From Corynebacterium zhongnanshanii (GTDB taxonomy: Bacteria > Actinomycetota > Actinomycetes > Mycobacteriales > Mycobacteriaceae): a DNA stretch of 64,000 nt. The stretch lies in NCBI RefSeq assembly GCF_014490575.1, contig NZ_CP061033.1, positions 1,674,001-1,738,000 on the forward strand. Reading direction: 5' to 3'. Each line of letters opens with the position of its first letter. Positions within the stretch are counted from its first letter, which is position 1. The translations under genes and the position numbers were made by a program. Shown here piece by piece: positions 8,418 through 17,050 of the stretch. Under the pieces are notes generated by a model. The model was not told where the DNA came from and searched no databases. It was given only the letters and a program-made list of their open reading frames with translations.

Positions 8418-10865
8418 ATGGACGCAACTGCACGTCGATCTTCAGACCCCCGTGACTACAAGGAGAACCCCACCGGCTACGAAGCACGCAAGCACCCGAC
8501 GATGCTTGTGGGCCGCGGATGGGTACAGGGCGTGGCGTTGGTCATGCTCTTTGGATTCTTTGTCATGGGGCTGCTCACCTATCGCACCTACTCAGACTCC
8601 ATGCCACTACCGGACACCGTGGCAACCGAATCTGGCGAAACGCTCTTCACTCACGAGGACATCACCCGCGGACAAGAAATCTACTTGGCACGCGGCCTCC
8701 AGCAATACGGCTCCATCGTGGGACACGGCGCCTACCTCGGCCCGGACTACACGGCTGAGTCCCTGCGCCTCATGACGGAGAACGTCACCTCCCAGCTGGA
8801 AAAGGAACGCACTGAGGCTATCACCAAGGCCGAAAATTCGGGCGACACTCAAGCCATCGTGGACGCGCGTACCACCGACGTCTCCAAGGCCGTCGCCGAC
8901 ATGTTCCGCACCAACCGCTACAACGAGGAGACGAAGACACTCGTCCTCACCGACGAGCAGGTCAAAGCCGTCGCCGCAGTGCGCAAGCACTACGCCGACT
9001 ACTTCGGGGAGCCCACCACCAAGTACGGTCTCCCACCGAACTTCATCACCGACAGCAAAGACATCGAGGACCTCACGCACTTCTTCACCTGGACCGCGTG
9101 GGCCTCAGCCGCTGAACGCCCCGGAACCAACTACTCCTACACCAACAACTGGCCCTCCGAGCCCCGTGTAGAAAACTCACCGACCGCAGACATCGTGGTG
9201 TGGTCCGTCCTGTCCCTGATCGCATTGATCGGCGGTACCGGCCTGATCTTCGCCATCTACGGCCGCTGGTCCCGCAAGATCGGCTGGCACTCCGAAGAGT
9301 CCCCCAACCTGCGCTTCAAGCAACCTGGTGACGTCGGTTTGACCGGCTCCCAACGCGCCGTGGCGTGGTTCGTGGTGGTCATCGCCATCCTGTTCCTGGG
9401 CCAGTCCCTCCTTGGTGGTGCCATCCAGCATTACCGCTCGGACCTCACCAGCTTCTTCGGCATCGACCTCGCCCAAATCCTGCCGTACAACTTGGCGCGC
9501 ACCTGGCACCTTCAGCTGTCGCTGTTCTGGACTGCAGCTGGCTTCCTGGCCGCAGGCCTGTTCCTCACCCCATTCATTGCAGGAAAGGAGCCGAAGGGCA
9601 CCACCACGCTCACCTACCTCTTGCTCGGCGCCGTGGCCATCGTGGTCTTTGGATCCCTGGCATTCGAGGCCCTGTCCACCTTCGGCATCGTGGGCGAAGG
9701 AACGTGGCTATCCCAGCAATGGGAATACCTAGACTTGCCGCGCCTGTTCCAGTTCCTGCTCATCGTGGGCATGTTCTTCTGGATCATCATCATCTTCCGC
9801 AGCCTGCGCAGCCGCCTGAAGGGTGAGCACAAGTCCAACATGCCGTGGCTGTTCTTCTACACCGGCCTGGCCATCCCTGTGTTCTACGCCGTGGGCATGA
9901 TGGCCCGTGGCGACAGCCACCTCACCGTTGCTGACTTCTGGCGCTTCTGGGTTGTGCACCTGTGGGTGGAGGACTTCCTGGAGCTGTTCAGCACCGTCAT
10001 GGTGGCGTACATCTTCGTGCTGCTGGGTGTGATTCGGGAACGCATCGCACTAGGCATCATCTTCTTGGACATCATCCTGTACTCCACGGGTGGTGTGCTG
10101 GGAACCATGCACCACCTCTACTTCTCCGGCACTCCGGTAGAGCACATGGCCCTGGGCGCGTTCTTCTCCGCCCTGGAGGTTGTGCCACTGACGCTACTAA
10201 CCGTGGAAGCATGGACCTTCCTGCAGCTCGGCTCCCGCCAGCGCGCTACGGGTGATAATCCTTTCCCACACCGCTGGGCCGTGATGTTCCTGGTCGCTGT
10301 TGGCTTCTGGAACTTCCTGGGCGCCGGCATCTTCGGATTCCTGGTGAACCTTCCGATCGTGTCCTACTACCAAATCGGCACCGCCCTGACGGCAAACCAT
10401 GCGCACGCCGCGATGATGGGAGTGTACGGCTTCCTTGCCGTGGCCATGTCCGTGTTCGCACTGCGCTATATCCTGCCGCCGAAATACTGGTCGGATAAGG
10501 CCATGAAGTGGGCCTTCTGGCTTCAGAACATCGGTCTGCTGTGGATGTGCTTCATCACCCTGTTGCCACTGGGTATCGCTCAGCTGCACCACTCCGTCTC
10601 TGAAGGGTACGTGGAGGCCCGCTCCCTGGGTTACTTGACCCAACCGGGCAACTCGGTGCTTGAATGGCTGCGCCTTCCTGGCGACCTGATCTTCATCGCC
10701 GGCATCATCCCGTTTGTATGGATGGCGGTCAAGGGCCTTATCCACTTCCGCTCCTCGAAGCTGGTGGATGAAATGCCAGAGCACCCGCTGTATGAAGAGC
10801 TGGCGCCCAAGGAAGCCACCGAAGGCGATGTTCTGATTACGAACAACCGCACAACTGACCAGTAG
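8418..10865 (+). CDS. norB: Quinol-dependent nitric oxide reductase (qNOR)
   Basis: 815 residues, the length of single-subunit qNOR rather than of the cytochrome-c type (about 450). After one N-terminal membrane helix (residues about 32-53) comes an extracellular domain of about 200 residues (YLARGLQQYGSIVGHGAYLG), then 12 or more membrane helices. Histidines expected for haem and FeB binding are present in HLWVEDFLELF, TMHHLYFSG and NHAHAAMMGVYG. It reduces 2 NO to N2O with quinol electrons, for detoxification or respiration. It heads a three-gene operon (14 nt to the next gene) and is preceded by an NsrR-like dyad. The start at 8418 has AGGGA upstream. Confidence 0.95.
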   Translation: MDATARRSSDPRDYKENPTGYEARKHPTMLVGRGWVQGVALVMLFGFFVMGLLTYRTYSDSMPLPDTVATESGETLFTHEDITRGQEIYLARGLQQYGSIVGHGAYLGPDYTAESLRLMTENVTSQLEKERTEAITKAENSGDTQAIVDARTTDVSKAVADMFRTNRYNEETKTLVLTDEQVKAVAAVRKHYADYFGEPTTKYGLPPNFITDSKDIEDLTHFFTWTAWASAAERPGTNYSYTNNWPSEPRVENSPTADIVVWSVLSLIALIGGTGLIFAIYGRWSRKIGWHSEESPNLRFKQPGDVGLTGSQRAVAWFVVVIAILFLGQSLLGGAIQHYRSDLTSFFGIDLAQILPYNLARTWHLQLSLFWTAAGFLAAGLFLTPFIAGKEPKGTTTLTYLLLGAVAIVVFGSLAFEALSTFGIVGEGTWLSQQWEYLDLPRLFQFLLIVGMFFWIIIIFRSLRSRLKGEHKSNMPWLFFYTGLAIPVFYAVGMMARGDSHLTVADFWRFWVVHLWVEDFLELFSTVMVAYIFVLLGVIRERIALGIIFLDIILYSTGGVLGTMHHLYFSGTPVEHMALGAFFSALEVVPLTLLTVEAWTFLQLGSRQRATGDNPFPHRWAVMFLVAVGFWNFLGAGIFGFLVNLPIVSYYQIGTALTANHAHAAMMGVYGFLAVAMSVFALRYILPPKYWSDKAMKWAFWLQNIGLLWMCFITLLPLGIAQLHHSVSEGYVEARSLGYLTQPGNSVLEWLRLPGDLIFIAGIIPFVWMAVKGLIHFRSSKLVDEMPEHPLYEELAPKEATEGDVLITNNRTTDQ

Positions 10866-10879
10866 AAAGCTGACGCATC

Positions 10880-11503
10880 ATGCAGAACTTTCCTTCGGTG
10901 ATTGCGTTGGGCATTGCCGCGTACACGGTGCTGCTCCTTGCCGTGGCGTGGGGTTTCGACCACATGGCCAAACGCACCGCTGCGCGGTCGGCGGGGTGGC
11001 GTACCAACAATTTCACCTACCACGAGTCGCACGACGCCTGGCTGTGCCCCAAGGACCACTGGCTGTGGCCCACCAGCTTCGACCCCGAAAACCGCGTCAT
11101 GCGCTACCGTGCGAATCCCACCGTGTGCAATGCCTGCCCTGTGAAGGAGACGTGCACGGTCACGAACCACGGCCGCGAGGTGACGCGTGAGATTGACCCC
11201 TGGCCGCACAGCGAATCGGGCCGATTCCACCGTGGAGTCGCGCTGACGATTGCCTGCTTCGGTGCTGTGCTTCCAGCGGCCATGCTGTTGTCAGAAAACC
11301 ACACGATGGATGTGGTGGTCCTGTCCGCAGCTGCGCTGTTGGCAATCGGCGGAGGCATCATCCCGCTGGCTCGGCACCTGTGGAACACCCCCTCTGGTTT
11401 TCCCGAGGCTGTCCCCCACCACACGGATGAGCAGGCGCTTCGTGCGGTTCGCCATGATCGCTACGCTGCCACGTATCGCAGCTCCACTGCTAAGAAAGGT
11501 TAA
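10880..11503 (+). CDS. norB-linked membrane protein with a transposase-like Cys motif
   Basis: 207 residues. One membrane helix (about 8-27), a soluble domain of about 85 residues, then two more helices (about 118-137 and 145-165) and a polar tail. The soluble domain carries Cys56 (AWLCPKDHW) and Cys83, Cys86 and Cys92 (YRANPTVCNACPVKETCT). This spacing, with the preceding FTYHESHD and following GREVTREI, closely resembles the zinc-binding C-terminus of IS1182-type DDE transposases, but no catalytic transposase domain is present. It lies between norB and a slipin in one operon, so a role in NO reductase assembly or membrane repair is possible but unproven. It could bind zinc or an Fe-S cluster. 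Confidence 0.8.
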   Translation: MQNFPSVIALGIAAYTVLLLAVAWGFDHMAKRTAARSAGWRTNNFTYHESHDAWLCPKDHWLWPTSFDPENRVMRYRANPTVCNACPVKETCTVTNHGREVTREIDPWPHSESGRFHRGVALTIACFGAVLPAAMLLSENHTMDVVVLSAAALLAIGGGIIPLARHLWNTPSGFPEAVPHHTDEQALRAVRHDRYAATYRSSTAKKG

Positions 11504-11508
11504 TCCCC

Positions 11509-12324
11509 ATGAGTTCACTCGCTTTCTGGCCCATCATGGGTCTGCTCGTCATCGGCCTGTTGGTGACCGTGGCTAGTTTCAGTGTCCGGATCGTGAAGGA
11601 ATACGAGCGCGGCATCAACTTCCGCTTCGGACACATCCGCACGCCATTGGAGCCTGGTTTCCATCTGTTGATCCCCGGCGTGGACCGTATGGACAAAGTG
11701 GATCTGCGCGTGGTGACGCTCACGATCCCTCCCCAGGAGATCATCACGAAGGACAATGTCTCCGCTCGCGTCAATGCGGTGGTGATGTTCGAGGTGGTGG
11801 ATCCTCTCAAGGCTGTGCTTGAGGTGGAAAACTATGCGGTGGCGACGTCTCAGATCGCCCAGACCACGCTGCGGTCCCTGCTGGGCCGCGAGGATCTGGA
11901 CAATCTTCTGGCGCATCGCGAAAGCCTCAACGACGAGTTGCAGGAATTAATCGACAAGCACACCAGCCGTTGGGGCGTACGTGTGCGTGTGGTGGAGATC
12001 AAGGATGTGGAGATCCCGGAGATCATGCAGCGTGCCATGGCGCGCGAGGCGGAAGCCGAGCGTGAGCGTCGAGCAAAGATCATCTCCGCGAAGGGCGAGC
12101 TCCAGGCTGCGGAGGAGCTCAAGGAGGCCTCCGATATCCTCAGCCAGTCCCCCGCCTCATTGCAGCTTCGGTATCTCCAGACGTTGCTGGAGCTGGGTGC
12201 GGATCAATCGTCCACGGTGGTGTTCCCCCTGCCGGTGGACGCCATTGGCCCGCTGATGAAGGGCGCGAGCACGCTTTTTAACGACGCCGACCGCTCCGAC
12301 CGTTCCGCCACCAACGGGAACTAG
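11509..12324 (+). CDS. Slipin / SPFH (band 7) membrane protein
   Basis: 271 residues. A single N-terminal hydrophobic hairpin (about 6-27) is followed by an SPFH domain (IVKEYERGINFRFG, EPGFHLLIPGVDR) and a long charged helix rich in Ala/Glu (AMAREAEAERERRAKIIS). It matches bacterial slipins, which form membrane-bound cages or microdomains. It starts 5 nt after the preceding stop, so it belongs to the norB operon. A partner NfeD gene, common next to slipins, is absent. A scaffold role for the oxidoreductase is inferred from operon context. It ends 6 bp before the convergent purE. Confidence 0.9.
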   Translation: MSSLAFWPIMGLLVIGLLVTVASFSVRIVKEYERGINFRFGHIRTPLEPGFHLLIPGVDRMDKVDLRVVTLTIPPQEIITKDNVSARVNAVVMFEVVDPLKAVLEVENYAVATSQIAQTTLRSLLGREDLDNLLAHRESLNDELQELIDKHTSRWGVRVRVVEIKDVEIPEIMQRAMAREAEAERERRAKIISAKGELQAAEELKEASDILSQSPASLQLRYLQTLLELGADQSSTVVFPLPVDAIGPLMKGASTLFNDADRSDRSATNGN

Positions 12325-12330
12325 CTCGCC

Positions 12331-12855
12331 CTACTCCCCCATCAGCCGTTCTTTGAGCGCGCGGTCCTTCTCCAGGACCGCGTCGCGCATGCTGTCTTGG
12401 TACTGAGCCATGGCGTCCGTGAGGGAGCTATCGGCCACGCCCAGCATCCGCACCGCCAGCAGTCCTGCGTTCTTCGCCCCGTCGATGGAGACGGTGGCGG
12501 TGGGCACGCCGCCGGGCATCTGCACGATCGACAGCAGGGAGTCCAGCCCGTCCAGGTTGCCGAGCGCGCGCGGGATGCCGATGACCGGCAACGGCGTGGC
12601 CGCGGCGACCATTCCCGGCAGGTGGGCGGCGCCGCCTGCGCAAGCGATGATCACCTTCACGCCGCGGGTGTGCGCCGCGCGGGCGTAGTCCAGCATGCGC
12701 TCAGGGGTGCGGTGCGCGGAGACCACTCCGATTTCGAAGGGGATGCCAAACTCGGCGAGTACTTCGGCAGCGGGTTCCACCGTCGGCCAGTCGGAGTCCG
12801 ACCCCATGATCAGGCCGACCAAGGGTCCCTGTTGTTCGCTCTGCTGTTCGCTCAT
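12331..12855 (-). CDS. purE: N5-carboxyaminoimidazole ribonucleotide mutase
   Basis: 174 residues from ATG 12855, chosen over the upstream frame extension because GAGAAAGG lies just before it and the extension overlaps the purK stop. Signature motifs are [34 protein letters not shown] and [17 protein letters not shown]. It converts N5-CAIR to CAIR in purine synthesis after PurK. It is the last gene of the birA-PH protein-purK-purE run, 14 nt after purK. The C-terminal helix is slightly longer than in E. coli PurE, as usual in actinobacteria. Confidence 0.96.
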   Translation of the reverse strand: MSEQQSEQQGPLVGLIMGSDSDWPTVEPAAEVLAEFGIPFEIGVVSAHRTPERMLDYARAAHTRGVKVIIACAGGAAHLPGMVAAATPLPVIGIPRALGNLDGLDSLLSIVQMPGGVPTATVSIDGAKNAGLLAVRMLGVADSSLTDAMAQYQDSMRDAVLEKDRALKERLMGE

Positions 12856-12869
12856 CTGCGCGCCTTTCT

Positions 12870-14042
12870 CTATTCGCTCCAGCCGTCTGCCCACTGCTCG
12901 GTCACGATGTAGTGCGAGCAGAGGCGGGCGATGCGTCGTATGTCTTCCACCGATTCACCGGTGACGTTGACGTGCCCCATCTTTCGGCGTGGGCGCCAGC
13001 CTTTGCCGTACATGTGGATTTTCGCCTGAGGGAACCGACGCCACACCGCGTCCATCCGGGCGTCGATCGGAGTGTCCGGCTCGAAGTCCGCACCCAGCAC
13101 GTTGGACATGACCGTGTGCGGGGCCAGCATTGCGGTGGAGCCCAGCGGGCGATCCAGCACGGCTCGGATGTGTTGCTCGAACTGGCTGGTCACACAGCCA
13201 TCTTGCGTCCAGTGGCCGGTGTTGTGGGGGCGCATCGCCAGTTCGTTGACGATGATCTCCGGCTGTCCGGCCTCGTCGCGGGTTTCGAACAGCTCGACGG
13301 CCAGCGCGCCCGTCACTCCCAGTTCCTCGGCGATGCTCACGGCCAGCTCCGCTGCGCGGGAGGGGTTGTCTGCCGGGGCGATCGCCTCCACGCAGATGCC
13401 GTCTTCCTGCACGGATTCCACGACGGGCCAGGCCACGGTCTCGCCGGAGGGGCGGCGGGCAACCATCGCGGACAGTTCGCGCACCAGCTGCACCTTTTTC
13501 TCCGCCATCAGCGGCGTGCCCTTGTCCAGCAGTTCTGCCACCAGCTCTGCGGTGTCCTCTTCACTGTCCGGGAACCACACGCCCTTGCCGTCGTAGCCGC
13601 CGCGGCGCGCCTTCAGGCACACGTTGCCCTGGGTGGCGCGGTGGAACTCGCGGGCGTCCTCCACCGAGGTGATCTCCATGAAGGGAGGCACGGGCATCCC
13701 CAGTTCCCTGAGGCGCTTGCGCATGACCAGCTTGTCCTGCGCGTTAATCAGGGCTGTGGGCTGCGGCTGAACGTTTAGGCCCTGCTCGATCAGGCCATCC
13801 AGGAACTCATTGGGGACGTGTTCGTGGTCGAAGGTGACGGCGTCGGCACCCTGGGAGACGGCGTTGACGTCCTCCCACTGCGTGTAGTCGCCGATCTCTA
13901 CTTGGCCGGTCACTTGGGCGGCGGAGGAGTCCGGGGCTCCGGCGAGCACGCGGGAGGTCACTCCCAGTTCGATAGCTGCTTGGTGCATCATCCGGGCCAG
14001 CTGGCCGTCGCCGATAATCGTCACGAGAGGTGGAGTAGTCAC
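12870..14042 (-). CDS. purK: N5-carboxyaminoimidazole ribonucleotide synthetase
   Basis: 390 residues, GTG start at 14042. It has the ATP-grasp fold with N-terminal [11 protein letters not shown], the substrate loop [12 protein letters not shown] and the metal-binding [18 protein letters not shown]. It makes N5-CAIR from AIR, bicarbonate and ATP. The start lies 6 nt after the stop of the PH-domain gene. A TATACT box (14056-14051) 8 nt before the GTG could give a second, leaderless transcript for purK-purE alone. Confidence 0.96.
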   Translation of the reverse strand: MTTPPLVTIIGDGQLARMMHQAAIELGVTSRVLAGAPDSSAAQVTGQVEIGDYTQWEDVNAVSQGADAVTFDHEHVPNEFLDGLIEQGLNVQPQPTALINAQDKLVMRKRLRELGMPVPPFMEITSVEDAREFHRATQGNVCLKARRGGYDGKGVWFPDSEEDTAELVAELLDKGTPLMAEKKVQLVRELSAMVARRPSGETVAWPVVESVQEDGICVEAIAPADNPSRAAELAVSIAEELGVTGALAVELFETRDEAGQPEIIVNELAMRPHNTGHWTQDGCVTSQFEQHIRAVLDRPLGSTAMLAPHTVMSNVLGADFEPDTPIDARMDAVWRRFPQAKIHMYGKGWRPRRKMGHVNVTGESVEDIRRIARLCSHYIVTEQWADGWSE

Positions 14043-14048
14043 AGCACA

Positions 14049-14585
14049 TCAGTATAGACGAGTGCGTTGGTGAATCATCGTGGTGATCCGCTTGGCGTGG
14101 GGAACGTCCACCAGATGGTAGGGCATCCGCGCGCCGGCGATGTAGATGTCGAGCTTGCTGCCACGCGCGCGGGCGTCGACAATTTGGTGCATGGGGATGG
14201 TATCGATGTGGCTGCGCAGGTGCCCGGACGCGACGATCACGCGTCGATCCGTGACGATGATGCGGGCACGGTGGCGGTAGATCATGTCCTTAATGCATCG
14301 ACGCCACGCTAGCCATACCCACAGCACCAGCAATCCCCGGCGCGTCCACAGCAACGGCACCAACTCCGGGTTGTCGAGAAAGTTCACGACCGCGCTCGGT
14401 GGGGACATGTGGTAGCCGAAGGCGAGGGTGGAGACTTTGATGAAGTGGTCGTCGATCAGGCCGATGCACAGCCAGATCAGGCCGGTGATGAGCAGCATCT
14501 CCAGCACGGGAAACAGGAGAGATCGGCGGCTGGGTGAGAGTTCGGCGAGGACGCGCTCGTCGGGGTCGAAGCTGATTTTGGTCAT
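14049..14585 (-). CDS. PH-domain (YdbS/YdbT-like) membrane protein
   Basis: 178 residues from ATG 14585, which overlaps the birA stop as ATGA. Two membrane helices (about residues 23-45 and 78-95) are followed by a bacterial PH domain (RARIIVTDRRVIVASG, IPMHQIVDARARG). The gene is conserved between birA and purK in corynebacteria; its function is unknown. The larger frame extending upstream to 15173 is read through birA out of frame and is not used. Confidence 0.85.
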   Translation of the reverse strand: MTKISFDPDERVLAELSPSRRSLLFPVLEMLLITGLIWLCIGLIDDHFIKVSTLAFGYHMSPPSAVVNFLDNPELVPLLWTRRGLLVLWVWLAWRRCIKDMIYRHRARIIVTDRRVIVASGHLRSHIDTIPMHQIVDARARGSKLDIYIAGARMPYHLVDVPHAKRITTMIHQRTRLY

Positions 14586-15370
14586 GAGCGCAGGTGCTCC
14601 ACATCTCCTGCGGATACGGTGGCGTGGCCGGAGGGGGTGGTGATGGTGAGGGAGCCATCGTCGGCGATGTCCACGGCCGTGCCTTCCAGCACGTCTCCGC
14701 CGGGCAGCAGGGCGCGCACCTGGGTGCCCAGGGTGGCGGAGAGCTGCCGGTAGCGCGGCAGGACGGTGGCGGGGGCGCCGCCCATGGACATGAAGCGCTG
14801 GACGGCTTCGAGGAGGTGCGTGAGCAGGACGACTATCAGGTCCTCCCGGGAGCGGTTCCCGCCCTCGAGGGTGTAGGACGTGGCGTGCTCGACCGGCAGT
14901 TCCGGGCGCTCTAGGTCGTAGTTCAGGCCGAAACCGATGGCGAGCTTCGGAGTGGGGGTGATCTGGATGGCTTCGACCAGGATGCCCGCGAGTTTCCGGC
15001 CGTGAACCAGCAGGTCGTTCGGCCACTTCACGGCGGTGGCCACGTCCTCGTTTACCGCGGTGGCCAGGGCGTTGGCCGTGAGCAGGGGAACCAGGCCTAA
15101 GGAGGCGGGCTTCACCCCGGCGAGCTCCACCACCACGGTGCAGATAACTTGGCTGTACGCGGGCGAGACCCATTGGCGGCCGAGGCGCCCTTTGCCGGCG
15201 GTTTGCTCTTCGGCCAGCACAACACTGAGGTGGGGCGGGTTGGCGCGGACCATGTCTGTATTCGTGGAGCCTGTGGACTGGACCACGTCAACGTGCGCGT
15301 AGCCCGCGGCGGCCAGTCTGCGGGAGAGACTGTCGGCGTTCAAGGGCGTGCGGTTCATGGGCGTGCTCAT
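14582..15370 (-). CDS. birA: Biotin-[acetyl-CoA-carboxylase] ligase
   Basis: 262 residues. It has the catalytic core with AGKGRLGRQWVSP (biotinyl-AMP loop), AVKWPNDLLV and KLAGILVEA, plus a small C-terminal domain. It lacks the N-terminal helix-turn-helix of bifunctional BirA, so it is a ligase only (group I). It would biotinylate the AccBC carrier encoded 4.5 kb away. It starts a four-gene run and faces dtsR2-like; both starts border tandem 16-bp repeats. AAGGAAC precedes the ATG, and TACACT lies 8 nt upstream. Confidence 0.95.
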   Translation of the reverse strand: MSTPMNRTPLNADSLSRRLAAAGYAHVDVVQSTGSTNTDMVRANPPHLSVVLAEEQTAGKGRLGRQWVSPAYSQVICTVVVELAGVKPASLGLVPLLTANALATAVNEDVATAVKWPNDLLVHGRKLAGILVEAIQITPTPKLAIGFGLNYDLERPELPVEHATSYTLEGGNRSREDLIVVLLTHLLEAVQRFMSMGGAPATVLPRYRQLSATLGTQVRALLPGGDVLEGTAVDIADDGSLTITTPSGHATVSAGDVEHLRS

Positions 15371-15374
15371 AGTT

Positions 15375-15406
15375 CCTTAGTGTAATAATTCCTCGGTGTA
15401 ATAATC
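15375..15406. repeat. Tandem 16-bp repeat between birA and the DtsR2-like gene
   Basis: CCTTAGTGTAATAATT (15375-15390) and CCTCGGTGTAATAATC (15391-15406) are adjacent direct copies with 13 of 16 identical. Read on the minus strand each contains TTATTACAC, so one copy supplies the TACACT -10 of birA. The other lies near the -35 region of the carboxylase gene. This could be a regulator-binding pair controlling both directions. Confidence 0.55.
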
Positions 15407-15435
15407 AGTCCTGTCATGACGTATTGTAGAGTGTT

Positions 15436-16827
15436 ATGACTGCTACACCGGATATGTCCACCACCGCGGGCAAAATCGCCGACCTTCGCAACCGTTTGGA
15501 TGACACAGGCCGTCCTGCCGCACGGGAGCGCGTTGAGAGTCTGTTGGATGACGGCAGCTTCGTGGAGATCGACGCCCTCGCTCGCCACCGCGCCACCGCC
15601 TTCGGCGCCGATAAGAAGCGGCCACTCACCGATGGCATTGTGAGTGGGTACGGCTCTATTGATGGCCGCCCGGTGTGCGTGTTTGCCCAGGACCAGAGCA
15701 TTTTCGAGGGGCAGCTGGGCGAGACCGCCGGCGAGAAGATCCTGAAGGTCACCGAGCTTGCCGCGAAGTCCGGCACCCCACTGGTAGCGCTCTACGACGG
15801 CACCGGCGCGCGCATGAAGGAAAACCTTGCGGCCATGGAGTTCTTCACGCGTATCTACCGTCAGCAGGCGGTGATCTCCGGCGTGGTTCCTCAGATCGCG
15901 GTAGTCACGGGGAAGACCAGCGGCGCTCAGGCACACGCGGTGGCGCTGTCCGATGTGGTGGTGAGCGTGGCCGAGCAGGGCACGGTCCAGCTGGGCGAGC
16001 AGGCCACAGAGTTCAACTTGAGCCATGTGACCGTGGAGGATGACTCTGCCGCGTTGGAGGCAGTGGCGAATATCTTAAGCTACCTGCCGTCCAACAATCG
16101 CTCCGTTCCGCTGGAGGCGGAGTACGAGGACATCGACGTGAGCGCCTTGGACGCCTTCATGCCCGATGAGAGCCACGTGGCTTACGACGTGACGGAGCTG
16201 CTCTCCCTGGTGGTGGACGACGGATCCCTGCTGCAGCTGCAGCCCCAGTTTGCGCCACACCTGGTGACGGCTTTTGCCCGGGTTGAGGGACGCTCCGTGG
16301 CCATCGTGGCGAACCAGCCCCAGGTGGCTGCTGGCGCCCTGGATGTGGAGGCCGCGGATAAGGCGGCGCGTTTCATGCGCATGGCCGATGCGTTCAACAT
16401 CCCGATCGTCACGGTGGTGGACACCCCAGGCTTCGTGGAGGAGGCCGACGTGGTACGCCGCACGGCGAAGCTGATTAGTGCCTCGGCCAACGCCTCCGTG
16501 GGCAAGATTTCTCTGGTCACCCGCAAGTCCTTCGGCCCCGCCTATGTTGCGTTCGGCGCGAAGCGCCTTGGCTTCGACGTGGTGCTGGCGTGGCCAACCG
16601 CGGAGATTTCCGTGGCGGATGCGCAGACCATCGCGGAGGCCGTGGGCAAGGATGAGCAGGTCATCACCGATGAGCTGATCAATCCTTATATCGCTGCCGA
16701 GCGTGGCCTGGTGGACGCGGTCATCCCGCCGTCGGCGACCCGTCAGAGGATCGGCGAGGCGCTGCGTCTGCTGGAGCGCAAGGTGGAGGACACGCTGCCC
16801 CGCAAGCACGACAACATGCCGCTGTAG
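15436..16827 (+). CDS. Acyl-CoA carboxylase beta subunit, DtsR2-like but degenerate
   Basis: 463 residues, roughly 70-80 shorter than usual DtsR/AccD proteins. The flanks are clearly DtsR2-like (TTAGKIADLRNRL, GSFVEIDALARHR, SYLPSNNRSVPLE, VEGRSVAIVANQP and the end RKHDNMPL). However, the oxyanion/CoA motifs are altered. The N-terminal AGGxxYSPALTDF-type segment reads TSGAQAHAVALSDV. About 35 residues that normally contain GPDVIKTVTGE are missing. YGGAYCVMG reads FGPAYVAFG, and GAxGAVGFIYR is replaced by ADAQTIAEAV. Position (facing birA, before accE and maf) matches the dtsR locus. It may be non-catalytic, regulatory or changed in specificity. No frameshift or stop is seen, so it appears maintained. 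A TATTGT box lies 8 nt before the ATG. Confidence 0.85.
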   Translation: MTATPDMSTTAGKIADLRNRLDDTGRPAARERVESLLDDGSFVEIDALARHRATAFGADKKRPLTDGIVSGYGSIDGRPVCVFAQDQSIFEGQLGETAGEKILKVTELAAKSGTPLVALYDGTGARMKENLAAMEFFTRIYRQQAVISGVVPQIAVVTGKTSGAQAHAVALSDVVVSVAEQGTVQLGEQATEFNLSHVTVEDDSAALEAVANILSYLPSNNRSVPLEAEYEDIDVSALDAFMPDESHVAYDVTELLSLVVDDGSLLQLQPQFAPHLVTAFARVEGRSVAIVANQPQVAAGALDVEAADKAARFMRMADAFNIPIVTVVDTPGFVEEADVVRRTAKLISASANASVGKISLVTRKSFGPAYVAFGAKRLGFDVVLAWPTAEISVADAQTIAEAVGKDEQVITDELINPYIAAERGLVDAVIPPSATRQRIGEALRLLERKVEDTLPRKHDNMPL

Positions 16828-16839
16828 GAGGGCCGGGAC

Positions 16840-17034
16840 ATGGGCAAGTACACGATCGTGAAGGGTGAACTGGACCCCACGGAGCACCACGCTCTGGAGA
16901 CGGTGCTGGATGCTATGGCTCAGGAAGCTGAGGCCGCGCGCACAGCGAAGCCGGATACCCGGGGCCTGTGGGGTGCGACGGGTCTGACCGATAACCCTCT
17001 GGGGTTCCGCAATCCGCCGCTCCCCCGCCGCTAA
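16840..17034 (+). CDS. accE: Acyl-CoA carboxylase epsilon subunit
   Basis: 64 residues, ATG 12 nt after the carboxyltransferase stop, with GGAGGG upstream. It has the small acidic-helical layout of actinobacterial AccE/PccE (YTIVKGELDPTEHHALETVL) and a C-terminus rich in Pro/Arg. The epsilon subunit stabilises the alpha-beta carboxylase complex. Identification relies on length, position between dtsR2 and maf as in C. glutamicum, and the N-terminal pattern. It is notable that this small subunit is retained although its neighbouring beta subunit looks degenerate. Confidence 0.75.
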   Translation: MGKYTIVKGELDPTEHHALETVLDAMAQEAEAARTAKPDTRGLWGATGLTDNPLGFRNPPLPRR

Positions 17035-17050
17035 AGGGGAAAGGCTCATT

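Noticed and set aside
10880..11503. A decayed IS1182 transposase
   Set aside because: Only the Cys motif is shared; the gene has membrane helices, an intact frame, operon position and no terminal inverted repeats.
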